Assembly: GCF_016009175.1 (NCBI RefSeq)
Contig: NZ_JADUCM010000009.1
Span: 62,001 to 126,000, forward strand
Length of the DNA: 64,000 bases
From: Pseudomonas alkylphenolica
GTDB lineage: Bacteria > Pseudomonadota > Gammaproteobacteria > Pseudomonadales > Pseudomonadaceae
Direction: 5' to 3'
Part shown: piece after piece, positions 54,612 through 64,000 of the stretch
Layout: every line of letters starts with the position of its first letter
Position numbering within the stretch: the stretch's first letter is position 1
The notes under the pieces: generated by a model
Databases searched by the model: none
Told to the model about the DNA's origin: nothing
The model's input: only the letters and a program-made list of their open reading frames with translations
Translations under genes and position numbers: made by a program

Positions 54612-55976
54612 TTATGCGCCGCCTACGATCGGCTTGGCCAGGTTCGGGCGCAGGGCTTCGCTGCCTGTAACAGGGGCGACGCCGGCCTCGAACTCCGGAC
54701 GGAAATACTTGATGGCACTGCCCAGCGGCTCGACGGCGCCCGGTGCGTGGGCGCAGAAAGTGCGGCCAGGGCCGAGGAAGTTGACCAGACCCAGCAGGGT
54801 CTCGATGTCTTCCGCCTTGCCTTGACCCTTCTCCAGGGCGCGCAGCATTTTCACGCTCCACGGCAAACCATCGCGACACGGGGTGCACCAGCCGCAGGAT
54901 TCGCGGGCGAAGAACTCTTCCATGTTGCGCAGCAGCGAGACCATGCTGATGCTGTCGTCCACCGCCATCGCCAGGCCTGTACCCATGCGGGTGCCGACCT
55001 TGGCAATGCCGCCGGCATACATCTGGGCATCCAGGTGCTCGGGCAGCAGGAAGCCTGTGCCGGCGCCACCAGGCTGCCAGCACTTGAGCTTGAAGCCGTC
55101 GCGCATGCCACCGGCGTAGTCTTCGAACAGTTCGCGGGCGGTAACGCCGAAGGGCAGTTCCCACAGGCCCGGGTTCTTGACCTTGCCGGAGAAGCCCATC
55201 AGCTTGGTGCCGTGGTCTTCGGAGCCTTCGCGTGCCAGCGACTTGTACCAGTCAACGCCGTTGCCGACGATGGCAGGGACGTTGCACAGGGTTTCGACGT
55301 TGTTCACGCAGGTCGGCTTGCCCCAGACGCCAACGGCGGCAGGGAAGGGCGGCTTGGAGCGCGGGTTGGCACGGCGGCCTTCGAGGGAGTTGATCAGTGC
55401 GGTTTCTTCACCGCAGATGTAACGCCCGGCGCCGGTGTGCACGAACAGTTCGAAGTCGAAGCCGCTGCCAAGAATGTTCTTGCCCAGCAGGCCTGCGGCC
55501 TTGGCTTCGTCGATGGCGCGGTTGAGGTTCTTCGCTGCCGTGGTGTACTCACCGCGCAGGAAGATGTAGCCGCGGTAGGCTTTCAGCGCACGGGCGCTGA
55601 TCAGCATGCCTTCGACCAGCAGATGGGGCTGTTGCTCCATCAGCATGCGGTCTTTCCAGGTGTTCGGTTCCATTTCGTCCGCGTTGCACAGCAGGTAGCG
55701 GATGTTCATGGATTCGTCTTTGGGCATCAGGCCCCATTTGATGCCGGTGGGGAAGCCCGCACCGCCACGGCCCTTGAGGCCGGAATCTTTAACGGTCTGG
55801 ACGATATCGTCCTGGGACATCTGCGCAAAGGCCTTGCGGGCGGCAGCGTAGCCGTCCTTGGCCTGGTACTCGTCGAACCACACCGGCTCGCCGTCGTCAC
55901 GCAGGCGCCAGGTCAGCGGATGGGTCTCGGCCGAACGGGCGATGCGGTTGGCAGGGCCGAAGGAAGTGATGGTCAT
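54612..55976 (-). CDS. nuoF: NADH-quinone oxidoreductase subunit F
   Basis: A 454-residue catalytic subunit that oxidises NADH. It has the NADH/FMN-binding [17 protein letters not shown] and [14 protein letters not shown] near the N-terminus and cluster N3 in [12 protein letters not shown] (about residue 350) plus TFCAHAPG. It starts with an ATG that overlaps the nuoE stop by 4 bases. Confidence 0.97.
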   Translation of the reverse strand: MTITSFGPANRIARSAETHPLTWRLRDDGEPVWFDEYQAKDGYAAARKAFAQMSQDDIVQTVKDSGLKGRGGAGFPTGIKWGLMPKDESMNIRYLLCNADEMEPNTWKDRMLMEQQPHLLVEGMLISARALKAYRGYIFLRGEYTTAAKNLNRAIDEAKAAGLLGKNILGSGFDFELFVHTGAGRYICGEETALINSLEGRRANPRSKPPFPAAVGVWGKPTCVNNVETLCNVPAIVGNGVDWYKSLAREGSEDHGTKLMGFSGKVKNPGLWELPFGVTARELFEDYAGGMRDGFKLKCWQPGGAGTGFLLPEHLDAQMYAGGIAKVGTRMGTGLAMAVDDSISMVSLLRNMEEFFARESCGWCTPCRDGLPWSVKMLRALEKGQGKAEDIETLLGLVNFLGPGRTFCAHAPGAVEPLGSAIKYFRPEFEAGVAPVTGSEALRPNLAKPIVGGA

Positions 55977-56470
55977 ACGTAACCCTCCAGCAACTTGGAG
56001 ACGCCAGCAGGCTGGACATCGCCAAAGGTGTCGTCGTCGATCATCAGTGCCGGGGCCTTGTCGCAGTTACCCAGGCAGCAGACCGGCAGCAGCGTGAAGC
56101 GGCCATCGGCGGTGGTCTGGCCGAGGCCAATGCCCAGCTCGCTCTGGATCTGGCTGACCACGGACTCGTGGCCGCCGATGTAGCAGACCATGCTGTCGCA
56201 GACGCGGATGATGTGCCGGCCAACCGGCTGACGGAAGATCTGACTATAGAAGGTGGCCACGCCTTCGACGTCGCTGGCAGGGATGCCGAGCACTTCGCCA
56301 ATGGCGTAGATGGCGCCGTCCGGCACCCAGCCGCGTTCCTTCTGAACGATCTTCAGGGCTTCGATGGACGCCGCGCGCGGGTCCTCGTAGTGATGCATCT
56401 CGTGCTCGATGGCCGAGCGCTCGGTTTCGCTCAGGGCGAAACGGTCGGTTTGGATAAGCGTGCTGTTCAT
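55973..56470 (-). CDS. nuoE: NADH-quinone oxidoreductase subunit E
   Basis: A 165-residue subunit carrying the [2Fe-2S] cluster N1a. The thioredoxin-like domain has the four ligands in [11 protein letters not shown] and [10 protein letters not shown]. The N-terminal helical bundle follows the start [18 protein letters not shown]. It lies 2 bases after nuoCD. Confidence 0.97.
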   Translation of the reverse strand: MNSTLIQTDRFALSETERSAIEHEMHHYEDPRAASIEALKIVQKERGWVPDGAIYAIGEVLGIPASDVEGVATFYSQIFRQPVGRHIIRVCDSMVCYIGGHESVVSQIQSELGIGLGQTTADGRFTLLPVCCLGNCDKAPALMIDDDTFGDVQPAGVSKLLEGYV

Positions 56471-56472
56471 GC

Positions 56473-58272
<1,800 letters not shown>

Positions 58273-58332
58273 TCAACGTAGAGAATGAAGCCAGGCTGCC
58301 TGTCGCGCATGCGCAGGCAACAGGTCGCTGGA

Positions 58333-59010
58333 TCAGACTTCGTCGGGGCTGCGCAGGTTGGTGACCTGGATGCGCTGTTCACGGCGTTGCTCTTTCTGCG
58401 ACGGCATCTCGGCACGGTAAATGCCTTGATCACCGACAACCCAGGAAAGAGGACGACGCTCCTGGCCAATCGACTCCTGCAACAGCATCAAGCCTTGCAG
58501 GAAGGCTTCAGGGCGAGGCGGGCAGCCGGGCACATAGACATCCACGGGGAGGAACTTGTCGACCCCCTGAACGACCGAGTAAATGTCGTACATGCCGCCG
58601 GAGTTGGCGCACGAACCCATGGAGATGACCCACTTCGGCTCAAGCATCTGCTCGTACAGGCGCTGGATGATCGGCGCCATCTTGATGAAGCAGGTGCCGG
58701 CGATGACCATGAAGTCGGCCTGACGCGGCGATGCCCGGATGACCTCGGCGCCGAAGCGGGCGATGTCGTGGGGCGCCGTGAACGCCGTGGTCATTTCCAC
58801 GTAGCAGCAAGAGAGGCCGAAGTTGTACGGCCACAGGGAGTTTTTACGCCCCCAGTTGACCGCACCACTGAGCACATCTTCAAGTTTGCCCATGAAGATG
58901 TTCTTGTGGACCTGGTCCTCTAGCAGCGAATCGGAGACGGTTTCCCGCTCTCCGATTGGATATTGCTCGTTAGGCGCATCCGGGTCGATTCTGGTGAGAT
59001 TGTATTGCAT
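58333..59010 (-). CDS. nuoB: NADH-quinone oxidoreductase subunit B
   Basis: A 225-residue subunit that holds the terminal cluster N2. The tandem cysteines are in [10 protein letters not shown], with the other ligands in [22 protein letters not shown] and [12 protein letters not shown] start at the ATG at 59010 ([10 protein letters not shown]), which has GAGG 8 bases upstream; a TTG two codons earlier is less likely. It lies 10 bases after nuoA. Confidence 0.97.
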   Translation of the reverse strand: MQYNLTRIDPDAPNEQYPIGERETVSDSLLEDQVHKNIFMGKLEDVLSGAVNWGRKNSLWPYNFGLSCCYVEMTTAFTAPHDIARFGAEVIRASPRQADFMVIAGTCFIKMAPIIQRLYEQMLEPKWVISMGSCANSGGMYDIYSVVQGVDKFLPVDVYVPGCPPRPEAFLQGLMLLQESIGQERRPLSWVVGDQGIYRAEMPSQKEQRREQRIQVTNLRSPDEV

Positions 59011-59020
59011 TGCCAAAGCC

Positions 59021-59434
59021 TCATTGTTTCAGCTTCGCTTGCCGCTTACGGCGGGATTCCGGCGCCCAATCAAGAGCCCCCACCCGATAAAGGTAGACAA
59101 GACCTGCCAACAGAATTGCTATGAAAACGAGAGCTTCGACGAATCCGGTCCAGCCGCTTTCGCGGACGGACACAGACCATGCAAAGAGAAAGAGGGCTTC
59201 GATATCGAAGATCACGAACAGCATCGCGACCAGATAGAATTTGGCTGACAGGCGCAAGCGGGCGCCGCCAGTAGGCAGCATGCCGGATTCGAACGGTTCG
59301 TTTTTGCTGCGGCCCCAGGCCTTGCTACCGAGCAGGGCAGACAGACCGAGCATGAAGGCACACAGGCCAACGACACCGAAAAGGAAAATGGCAAAGCCCC
59401 AGTTGTGGGCGATGAGTCCTGTCGAATCGGGCAT
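59021..59434 (-). CDS. nuoA: NADH-quinone oxidoreductase subunit A
   Basis: A 137-residue three-helix membrane subunit and the first gene of the operon. The loop between helices 1 and 2 ([51 protein letters not shown]) is the conserved region close to the quinone tunnel. Its promoter lies about 90-120 bases upstream. Confidence 0.96.
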   Translation of the reverse strand: MPDSTGLIAHNWGFAIFLFGVVGLCAFMLGLSALLGSKAWGRSKNEPFESGMLPTGGARLRLSAKFYLVAMLFVIFDIEALFLFAWSVSVRESGWTGFVEALVFIAILLAGLVYLYRVGALDWAPESRRKRQAKLKQ

Positions 59435-59522
59435 GCTGAAAATCCTTATACAGAGACCAGTCTCTGCGGCTTGGAAAGTAGTGGAGCAGTGACGATATGT
59501 CGCAGCGGAATCTATCGTGCTG

Positions 59523-59551
59523 ATTTTATGGGTAAACCCGGTGCAAGTAAA
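59523..59551 (-). promoter_or_regulatory. Sigma-70 promoter of the nuo operon
   Basis: On the minus strand TTTACT (59551-59546) and TAAAAT (59528-59523) are 17 bases apart; -10 matches 5 of 6 consensus bases and -35 matches 4 of 6. The start would be near 59516, about 80 bases before the nuoA ATG. Confidence 0.5.
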
Positions 59552-59622
59552 ATTTCTGCAGCAAATTTATTCGTAGCATTAAGAACAAAAATCTTTCGTA
59601 ACACGCTGCAGGCCGCATGGGA

Positions 59623-59645
59623 CGGGCATTGTCCCGGGTTTTGTT
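59623..59645. terminator. Small hairpin with T-rich flank
   Basis: GGGAC / GTCCC with loop GGGCATT, followed on the plus strand by GGGTTTTGTT. It looks like a weak rightward terminator, but no rightward gene is seen to its left. Confidence 0.35.
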
Positions 59646-59688
59646 AATTATGTTTCTTGCACGGTGTAATGAAGTTGTAAATTCGTAA

Positions 59689-59703
59689 TGATAATTAATA
59701 TCA
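59689..59703. promoter_or_regulatory. Fur box in the nuoA / yhhN intergenic region
   Basis: TGATAATTAATATCA matches the 7-1-7 Fur consensus (TGATAAT-n-ATTATCA) at 13 of 14 arm positions. It lies 255 bases upstream of nuoA and about 90 bases past the 3' end of the convergently read YhhN gene region. No obvious iron-regulated gene starts next to it. Confidence 0.7.
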
Positions 59704-59792
59704 TTTGACTCGATACAATTCATCCCACTGTTACGGTCAACTACAAAGTTGTGCGGCATGAGTATCTCCCGCAAGTTTCGGTGCCGGGTGTT

Positions 59793-60455
59793 TTAACCGA
59801 ATTTATCCTGGCGTGCCGCGGTCTGGATCAAGGTTTTTGCCGATCGCTGGGTGTGCACTGAAGCGGCAATGGCCCATTGTCCCAGCCAGTAGGCGAGGAT
59901 GATCAGGTAGGGCGCGGCTTGAAAATGGCCGACAAAGCGGTCAATGCCGATCAGGCTGTCGGAAAATACAAAGGCGATGGCGCCCAGCGCGGCCGGGCCA
60001 CCACACGCCAGGGCGCGCCAGAGCATGGCGCTGATGGCCAGGGCGTATACCGTCACCGGGATCAGCAGTTCACCCAGGCCGTGACTAATCAGTACGCTCA
60101 GCAGTACACCGCCAACCACTGCCGACACCGCCAGCGCCCAGGTGGCCAACCGGCGTGTTTCGCTCAGGTAGGCGCGCAAATAGGCCAGGTGGGCGCAGAG
60201 AAACGCCGCCAGGCCAAATACGAACAGGTCGCCTGGAACGGCCAGGAGGATGTCGCCGAGGAGTGAGAAACCCAGGCCTACGGCAATCCAGCGTCGGTAA
60301 GCGCAAGGTGCTGCGGTCCGGAGCCAGACAATAAGGGCGATGACAGGAATGGGTTTGACGGCAAGACCGAGCAGCGCGTTCTGGCTGGCCAGTGCATATA
60401 TATAGATGGCTGCAGCTGTCAGGGCCAGGCTGAGCAGCGTAACGGGGCGGGGCAT
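59793..60455 (-). CDS. YhhN/TMEM86-family membrane protein (lysoplasmalogenase-like)
   Basis: A 220-residue polytopic protein with seven to eight transmembrane helices. YhhN-family signatures GLGFSLLGDILLAVP and FVFSDSLIGIDRFVG, each with the conserved Asp, are visible. The mammalian homologue TMEM86B hydrolyses the vinyl-ether bond of lysoplasmalogens; the bacterial role is not established. The ATG at 60455 has AAGGA 6 bases upstream; a longer frame is not supported. It sits between nuo and aceA. Confidence 0.85.
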   Translation of the reverse strand: MPRPVTLLSLALTAAAIYIYALASQNALLGLAVKPIPVIALIVWLRTAAPCAYRRWIAVGLGFSLLGDILLAVPGDLFVFGLAAFLCAHLAYLRAYLSETRRLATWALAVSAVVGGVLLSVLISHGLGELLIPVTVYALAISAMLWRALACGGPAALGAIAFVFSDSLIGIDRFVGHFQAAPYLIILAYWLGQWAIAASVHTQRSAKTLIQTAARQDKFG

Positions 60456-60554
60456 GGCCAGTCCTTGGTGTTGTTGTGCACCTAGCATAGCCACTGGGGA
60501 TTTATAGGGAAGGGGTGAATCGGCCGAATCACGCGGCACTGTGGAAGTCCGCGG

Positions 60555-60600
60555 CCACAAAAAACAAGACCCGGAGCCCCATCACAGGCCCCGGGTTTTG
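60555..60600 (-). terminator. Terminator of aceA
   Basis: On the minus strand a GC-rich stem (CAAAACCCGGGGCC ... GGCTCCGGGTCTTG, with small bulges) starts 34 bases after the aceA stop and is followed by TTTTTTG, a standard Rho-independent terminator. Confidence 0.8.
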
Positions 60601-60633
60601 TCTGTTACCCGAATTTCAGCAACCGATCAATGA

Positions 60634-61959
60634 TCAGTGGAACTGCTCTTCTTCAGTCGAGCCGGTCAGTGCGGTTACCGAAGACTTGCCACCCTGGATA
60701 ACGGTGGTCATGTCGTCGAAGTAGCCGGTGCCGACTTCTTGCTGGTGAGCAACGAAGGTGTAGCCTTTCGAAGCGTCAGCGAACTCTTGCTCTTGCAGTT
60801 TCACGTAGGCGGTCATGTCGTTGCGGGCGTAGTCGTGCGCCAGGTTGAACATGCCGTGCCACATGTTGTGGATACCGGCCAGGGTGATGAACTGGTGCTT
60901 GTAACCCATGGCCGACAGTTCGCGCTGGAACTTGGCAATGGTGGCGTCGTCCAGGTTCTTCTTCCAGTTGAAGGAAGGCGAGCAGTTGTACGACAGGATC
61001 TGGTCCGGGTATTCCTTCTTGATCGCTTCGGCGAAGCGACGGGCTTCTTCCAGGTCCGGCTTGGCGGTTTCGCACCAGATCAGGTCGGCGTAAGGGGCGT
61101 AGGCCAGGCCACGGGCAATGGCTTGGTCCAGGCCGGCACGCACTTTGTAGAAACCTTCCTGGGTACGCTCACCGATTACGAACGGCTGGTCGTACGGGTC
61201 GCAGTCGCTGGTCAGCAGGTCAGCGGCGTTGGCGTCGGTACGGGCCAGGATGATGGTCGGTACGCCGGCAACGTCGGCTGCCAGACGGGCAGCGGTCAGC
61301 TTCTGTACAGCTTCCTGGGTCGGTACCAGAACTTTGCCGCCCATGTGGCCGCATTTCTTCACCGAAGCCAGCTGGTCTTCGAAGTGAACGCCGGCGGCGC
61401 CTGCTTCGATCATGTTCTTCATCAGTTCGTAGGCGTTCAGAACGCCGCCGAAACCGGCTTCGGCGTCAGCCACGATTGGTGCGAAGTAGTCGACGTAGCC
61501 TTCGTCACCCGGGTTCTTGCCCGCTTTCCACTGGATCTGGTCAGCGCGGCGGAACGAGTTGTTGATGCGCTTGACCACGGTTGGAACCGAATCCACCGGG
61601 TACAGCGACTGGTCTGGGTACATGGACTCGGCCGAGTTGTTGTCGGCAGCCACTTGCCAGCCGGACAGGTAGATAGCCTGGATACCGGCTTTAACCTGTT
61701 GTACAGCCTGGCCGCCGGTCAGGGCGCCCATGCAGTTGACGAAATCTTTTTCCGGGCGGAAGGATGGGTGTGCACCCTGGGTGACCAGCTTCCACAGCTT
61801 CTCGGCACCCATGCGGGCCAGGGTGTGCTCAGGCTGGACCGAGCCACGCAGACGTACGACATCAGCGGCGGTGTAGGTACGGGTCACGCCTTTCCAGCGC
61901 GGGTTTTCGGCCCAGTCTTTTTCGAGGGCTGCAATTTGCTGTTCGCGTGTCAGTGCCAT
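60634..61959 (-). CDS. aceA: Isocitrate lyase
   Basis: A 441-residue enzyme that splits isocitrate into glyoxylate and succinate, the first step of the glyoxylate shunt for growth on acetate and fatty acids. The catalytic loop [18 protein letters not shown] carries the nucleophilic Cys; [27 protein letters not shown] and [17 protein letters not shown] are conserved. The ATG at 61959 ([16 protein letters not shown]) gives the family N-terminus, with GAGG 9 bases upstream; a GTG further upstream is less likely. Preceded by a leader of about 350 bases. Confidence 0.96.
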   Translation of the reverse strand: MALTREQQIAALEKDWAENPRWKGVTRTYTAADVVRLRGSVQPEHTLARMGAEKLWKLVTQGAHPSFRPEKDFVNCMGALTGGQAVQQVKAGIQAIYLSGWQVAADNNSAESMYPDQSLYPVDSVPTVVKRINNSFRRADQIQWKAGKNPGDEGYVDYFAPIVADAEAGFGGVLNAYELMKNMIEAGAAGVHFEDQLASVKKCGHMGGKVLVPTQEAVQKLTAARLAADVAGVPTIILARTDANAADLLTSDCDPYDQPFVIGERTQEGFYKVRAGLDQAIARGLAYAPYADLIWCETAKPDLEEARRFAEAIKKEYPDQILSYNCSPSFNWKKNLDDATIAKFQRELSAMGYKHQFITLAGIHNMWHGMFNLAHDYARNDMTAYVKLQEQEFADASKGYTFVAHQQEVGTGYFDDMTTVIQGGKSSVTALTGSTEEEQFH

Positions 61960-62279
61960 GGAAATAAACCTCGTCGCATCGGTCTTGGAAAAATTCTCGC
62001 TCACACAGCGCAGATCAGAAGCCTGGCGTCAGTCATGTTCAGCGATTTTGCGACGGTCGAACGATGGGGCTCGACGGGGGAAGTGAGCAGGGGCGGGCGA
62101 GGTCTTCGCTGCAGGGTGGCTCGTGGTTGCCGAACTGCAGTGAACAGTGCTGCCGGGTGCCTCTTGATGCGCTTCCGTCCCTCGGGACAACTTCGTTCCA
62201 GTCGCAATCTCGTCAAACTGCCTTGTGGGCTGTACAGACACGAGTCGGCTCAGGTGGGTAGGTTAGAGCGCGGCTCGAA

Positions 62280-62295
62280 GGCCCTTGCCAGGGCC
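62280..62295. other. Stem-loop early in aceA leader
   Basis: GGCCCT / AGGGCC with loop TGCC, about 20 bases after the predicted aceA start point. It may stabilise the mRNA 5' end. The rest of 61960-62445 holds no credible gene. Confidence 0.4.
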
Positions 62296-62317
62296 TCTGA
62301 TTAGCGGGAGCGGGGCC

Positions 62318-62346
62318 ATCATGCCTTTACCAAATGTGGTCGTCAA
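62318..62346 (-). promoter_or_regulatory. Sigma-70 promoter of aceA
   Basis: Minus-strand TTGACG (62346-62341) and CATGAT (62323-62318) with 17 bases between them. The start would be near 62311, which gives a 5' leader of about 350 bases before the aceA ATG. Confidence 0.6.
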
Positions 62347-62352
62347 ATGTTT

Positions 62353-62378
62353 TGTAGTGCTTTTTTATCACCACTACA
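62353..62378. promoter_or_regulatory. Inverted repeat upstream of aceA promoter
   Basis: TGTAGTG (62353-62359) and CACTACA (62372-62378) form a perfect 7-bp inverted repeat with a 12-base T/A-rich spacer, just upstream of the -35 element. The position suits a regulator. RccR, which controls glyoxylate-shunt genes in Pseudomonas and is reported to use TGTAGT/ACTACA-like sites, is a candidate; I recall this loosely. Confidence 0.5.
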
Positions 62379-62445
62379 TCTTTTGTCTAATACGACCCAT
62401 CAGTCAGTTCCGAGGCCGTTGGTCGAGGCCTTGATTTACCTGGGT

Positions 62446-63180
62446 TCAGTCCAGCGCGTCGACTTTTACACGTAGTGTCACGTTTTCACCGCGCTGGGTA
62501 CTGTAATTGAGGCTTGACGCGTTGCGATCAGACTGGCTCTGCTGGTTCACACCCGCCAGGGTGATCCATTCACCCAGCTTGCCACTGACGGTTGTGTCGG
62601 TACTTTGAACCTTCACTACATCGGGACGTTCCTGGCTCATCCGGTCATTATTGGTGCTGATGCTCAGGTTGACGGTGTCGCCATTGACCCGCGCGGTGAC
62701 GTAAAAGCCCTGGGTGACATTGCGGTATTCAGTGTCGCTTTGCAGTCGGCCATAACCGTCGGTGCTGGTACTGGTGACGGGAATGCTCTGGCCGGTCTGG
62801 ATCAGTGCCGGGCTGCCTTCGGTGGCCTGGATCTGCTGCATGCCGCCTTCGCGGTTGGCGGTACCGTAGTGAATGATGCGGGCGTTGCCGCGGTTGTCCT
62901 GGAAATTGCTGTCGTTGTTGTCGACGCTGATCAGCAGGCGGCGCTGGGCGGTGTCGAGCTGTTGCAGCAGTGCGCGCAGGTCATCGATCCGTTCAGGGGC
63001 TGCGTTGACGATCAGTTTGTTTTCGAAGGCGCTGACGGTGCCGTCTTTGCCGAGAAAGGACTGTGCGGTGGGGAGCAGTTCGGCGCTGGTGCGGTGGTTC
63101 AGCGGCAGGACTTCGGTGGCAGCCAGGGTGCTGAGGCTGAACGACAGAAGCAGGGAGGCAAGCAGGGGGCGTAGCGGCAT
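62446..63180 (-). CDS. Secretin-domain-like exported protein
   Basis: A 244-residue exported protein. A signal peptide (MPLRPLLASLLLSFSLSTLAA) is followed by a segment like the N1/NolW short domains of secretins (TEVLPLNHRTSAELLPTAQSFLGKDGTVSAFENKLIVNAAPERIDDLRALLQQLD, about 22-78), then a beta-rich region like the secretin core's first part. It is far too short for a complete secretin gate, so no channel is expected. The ATG at 63180 has GGAG 9 bases upstream. No type II or type IV secretion genes are adjacent. Function unknown. Confidence 0.75.
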   Translation of the reverse strand: MPLRPLLASLLLSFSLSTLAATEVLPLNHRTSAELLPTAQSFLGKDGTVSAFENKLIVNAAPERIDDLRALLQQLDTAQRRLLISVDNNDSNFQDNRGNARIIHYGTANREGGMQQIQATEGSPALIQTGQSIPVTSTSTDGYGRLQSDTEYRNVTQGFYVTARVNGDTVNLSISTNNDRMSQERPDVVKVQSTDTTVSGKLGEWITLAGVNQQSQSDRNASSLNYSTQRGENVTLRVKVDALD

Positions 63181-63272
63181 GTCCGTAATCTCCGCGGGTA
63201 GAGCGGACATGATGGCAAATTTGTCGGGGTTTTGCTCAAGAGCAGGAGCCGGCATGCCGGCTCCTGCATCCT

Positions 63273-63707
63273 TCAGGCCAGCTCGCGGGACTCGCGAACC
63301 ATGTCCACGTGCGGAATTCCTGCTTCGAGGAACTCCTCGCTGACCACCTTGAAGCCAAGGCGCTCGTAAAACGGCGTGGCATGCACCTGGGCGCTGAGCA
63401 TCTGCTGCTTGAGGTCGCGGTTTTGCGCTTCGACGATAACCGCCTGCATCAGTGCGTCACCGACTTTCAGGCCGCGCCAGTCCTTGAGGACCGACACACG
63501 ACCGATCTGGCCGTCAGGCAGCAGGCGGGCGGTGCCGATCGGGTAGTCACCCTCAAGGGCCAGAAAATGCACGGCGCTGTCATCGTCGGCATCCCACTCC
63601 AGTTCCGGCGGTACGCTTTGCTCGGCGATGAACACGGCTTCGCGAATGCGGCGGATATCAGTGTTGTCTTTGTGCCAGTCGGCAAGGCGGACGCGGATCT
63701 TATTCAT
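63273..63707 (-). CDS. GNAT-family N-acetyltransferase (ElaA/YjcF-like)
   Basis: A 144-residue acetyltransferase. IRREVF-like start (IRRIREAVFIAEQSVPPELEWD), central DDSAVHFLALEGDYPIGTARLLPDGQIGRVSVLKDWRGLKVGDALMQAVIVEA with the acetyl-CoA loop, and FYERLGFKVVSEEFLEAGIPHVDM. This matches YjcF/ElaA-type proteins; the acceptor is not known. The ATG at 63707 lies 8 bases inside the upstream RoxA-like gene, so the pair is coupled. Confidence 0.88.
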   Translation of the reverse strand: MNKIRVRLADWHKDNTDIRRIREAVFIAEQSVPPELEWDADDDSAVHFLALEGDYPIGTARLLPDGQIGRVSVLKDWRGLKVGDALMQAVIVEAQNRDLKQQMLSAQVHATPFYERLGFKVVSEEFLEAGIPHVDMVRESRELA

Positions 63708-64000
63708 TGGCAAATCCCAAACTTCCCTGTTTGACCAGTTCGCAGATCAATGTAATGCCTTGATCGTTTTCAAGCCACTGTTCCAGGTTTTCGATATGCA
63801 ATGCATCGGCGGCGCAGATCAGCTTCAGCAGCTCGCGCAGGTCGCCCGGCAGCAGACGGCTCTGGCCGCTGGCGAACAGCAGCAGGTTGTCGTCGACTTC
63901 GGACCAGGCCAGGCGTGCGCTCGGGTTGCGGATCAGGATCGCGCCCTGGGCCAGGCTTTCGATCAACTCGACTTCATCCAGCGGCTCGCCGCTGACCAGT
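63700..64000 (-). CDS. RoxA/YcfD-type ribosomal oxygenase, C-terminal part (partial)
   Basis: The frame stays open to the right edge, so only the last 100 residues of a leftward gene are seen. They match the C-terminal winged-helix domain of YcfD/RoxA: GEPLDEVELIESLAQGAILIRNPSARLAWSEVDDNLLLFASGQ, then a helix and ending CELVKQGSLGFANE. RoxA is a 2-oxoglutarate/Fe(II) JmjC oxygenase that hydroxylates an arginine of ribosomal protein L16; its catalytic cupin domain lies outside the window. It overlaps the following GNAT gene. Confidence 0.75.
   Translation of the reverse strand, partial: LVSGEPLDEVELIESLAQGAILIRNPSARLAWSEVDDNLLLFASGQSRLLPGDLRELLKLICAADALHIENLEQWLENDQGITLICELVKQGSLGFANE

Larger units (their letters stand above)
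59435..59792. other. Intergenic region between nuoA and yhhN
   Basis: 358 AT-rich bases. It holds the candidate nuo promoter, a small hairpin and a Fur box. No convincing protein-coding frame is present; a 12-codon frame at about 59758 (MSISRKFRCRVF) lacks a ribosome site. Confidence 0.6.

Noticed and set aside
59526-59774. An 82-codon leftward frame across the Fur box and hairpin
   Set aside because: No ribosome site, no family, and it would run through promoter-like sequence; treated as non-coding.
62001-62036. An 11-codon leader peptide ([11 protein letters not shown]) just before aceA
   Set aside because: No Shine-Dalgarno sequence precedes it, and it lacks attenuator-type stems or repeated codons.

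Overview
The window is chromosomal DNA of a fluorescent Pseudomonas, most likely of the P. putida group. The base is high-GC and protein signatures throughout are pseudomonad: PvdQ acylase, a fused nuoCD inside a 13-gene nuo operon next to aceA, TamAB, CcoG, and a CrcY/CrcZ-type small RNA lying between mvaB and an mgtC-family gene (the arrangement I recall for crcY in P. putida). No tRNA, rRNA, CRISPR array or complete insertion sequence was recognised.

Left part (1-15.6 kb): the end of an autotransporter, an aldo/keto reductase, a methyltransferase, a ZapE/AFG1 ATPase, a DinB-like protein, a periplasmic alpha/beta hydrolase, a YqaA membrane protein, a leftward copA-copB-copG (DUF411) copper operon, an SDR, an orphan hybrid histidine kinase, a MocR regulator and ccoG.

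15.9-24.1 kb: an mgtC-family gene converges on a leftward small RNA (crcY) carrying six A-rich Crc/Hfq motifs, with a textbook sigma-54 promoter and CbrB-like half sites. Upstream lie mvaB and liuR with a perfect LiuR-type palindrome. Then come a LysR regulator divergent from an acyl-CoA dehydrogenase, a TerC protein, a PstS/OmpA fusion and xthA.

24.3-33.2 kb: a GNAT enzyme, tamA-tamB, and a poorly characterised leftward cluster of two DUF2589 paralogues, a Mor-family activator and a secreted protein. This is the best candidate here for an undescribed system.

33.2-42.2 kb: an iron module in which a truncated Fur-like protein diverges from pvdQ, with a PvdS-type promoter before pvdQ. Next, trhP diverges from an FNR/Anr-family regulator, with a perfect Anr box placed for class II activation of trhP. 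A small unknown protein, an AI-2E family permease and a TonB-dependent receptor follow.

42.3-44.5 kb: a decayed P2-like prophage segment (LuxR-type regulator, GpL, holin, CI-type repressor, a 54-codon frame, Ogr/Delta activator), closed by a strong hairpin.

44.5-64 kb: the leftward nuoA-N operon (complex I) with a sigma-70 promoter, an orphan Fur box in the upstream intergenic region, a YhhN protein, aceA with a long leader, a secretin-domain protein, a GNAT enzyme and the C-terminus of a RoxA/YcfD-type ribosomal oxygenase. Together the window links carbon catabolite control, leucine breakdown, the glyoxylate shunt, NADH oxidation, oxygen and iron sensing, and copper defence.
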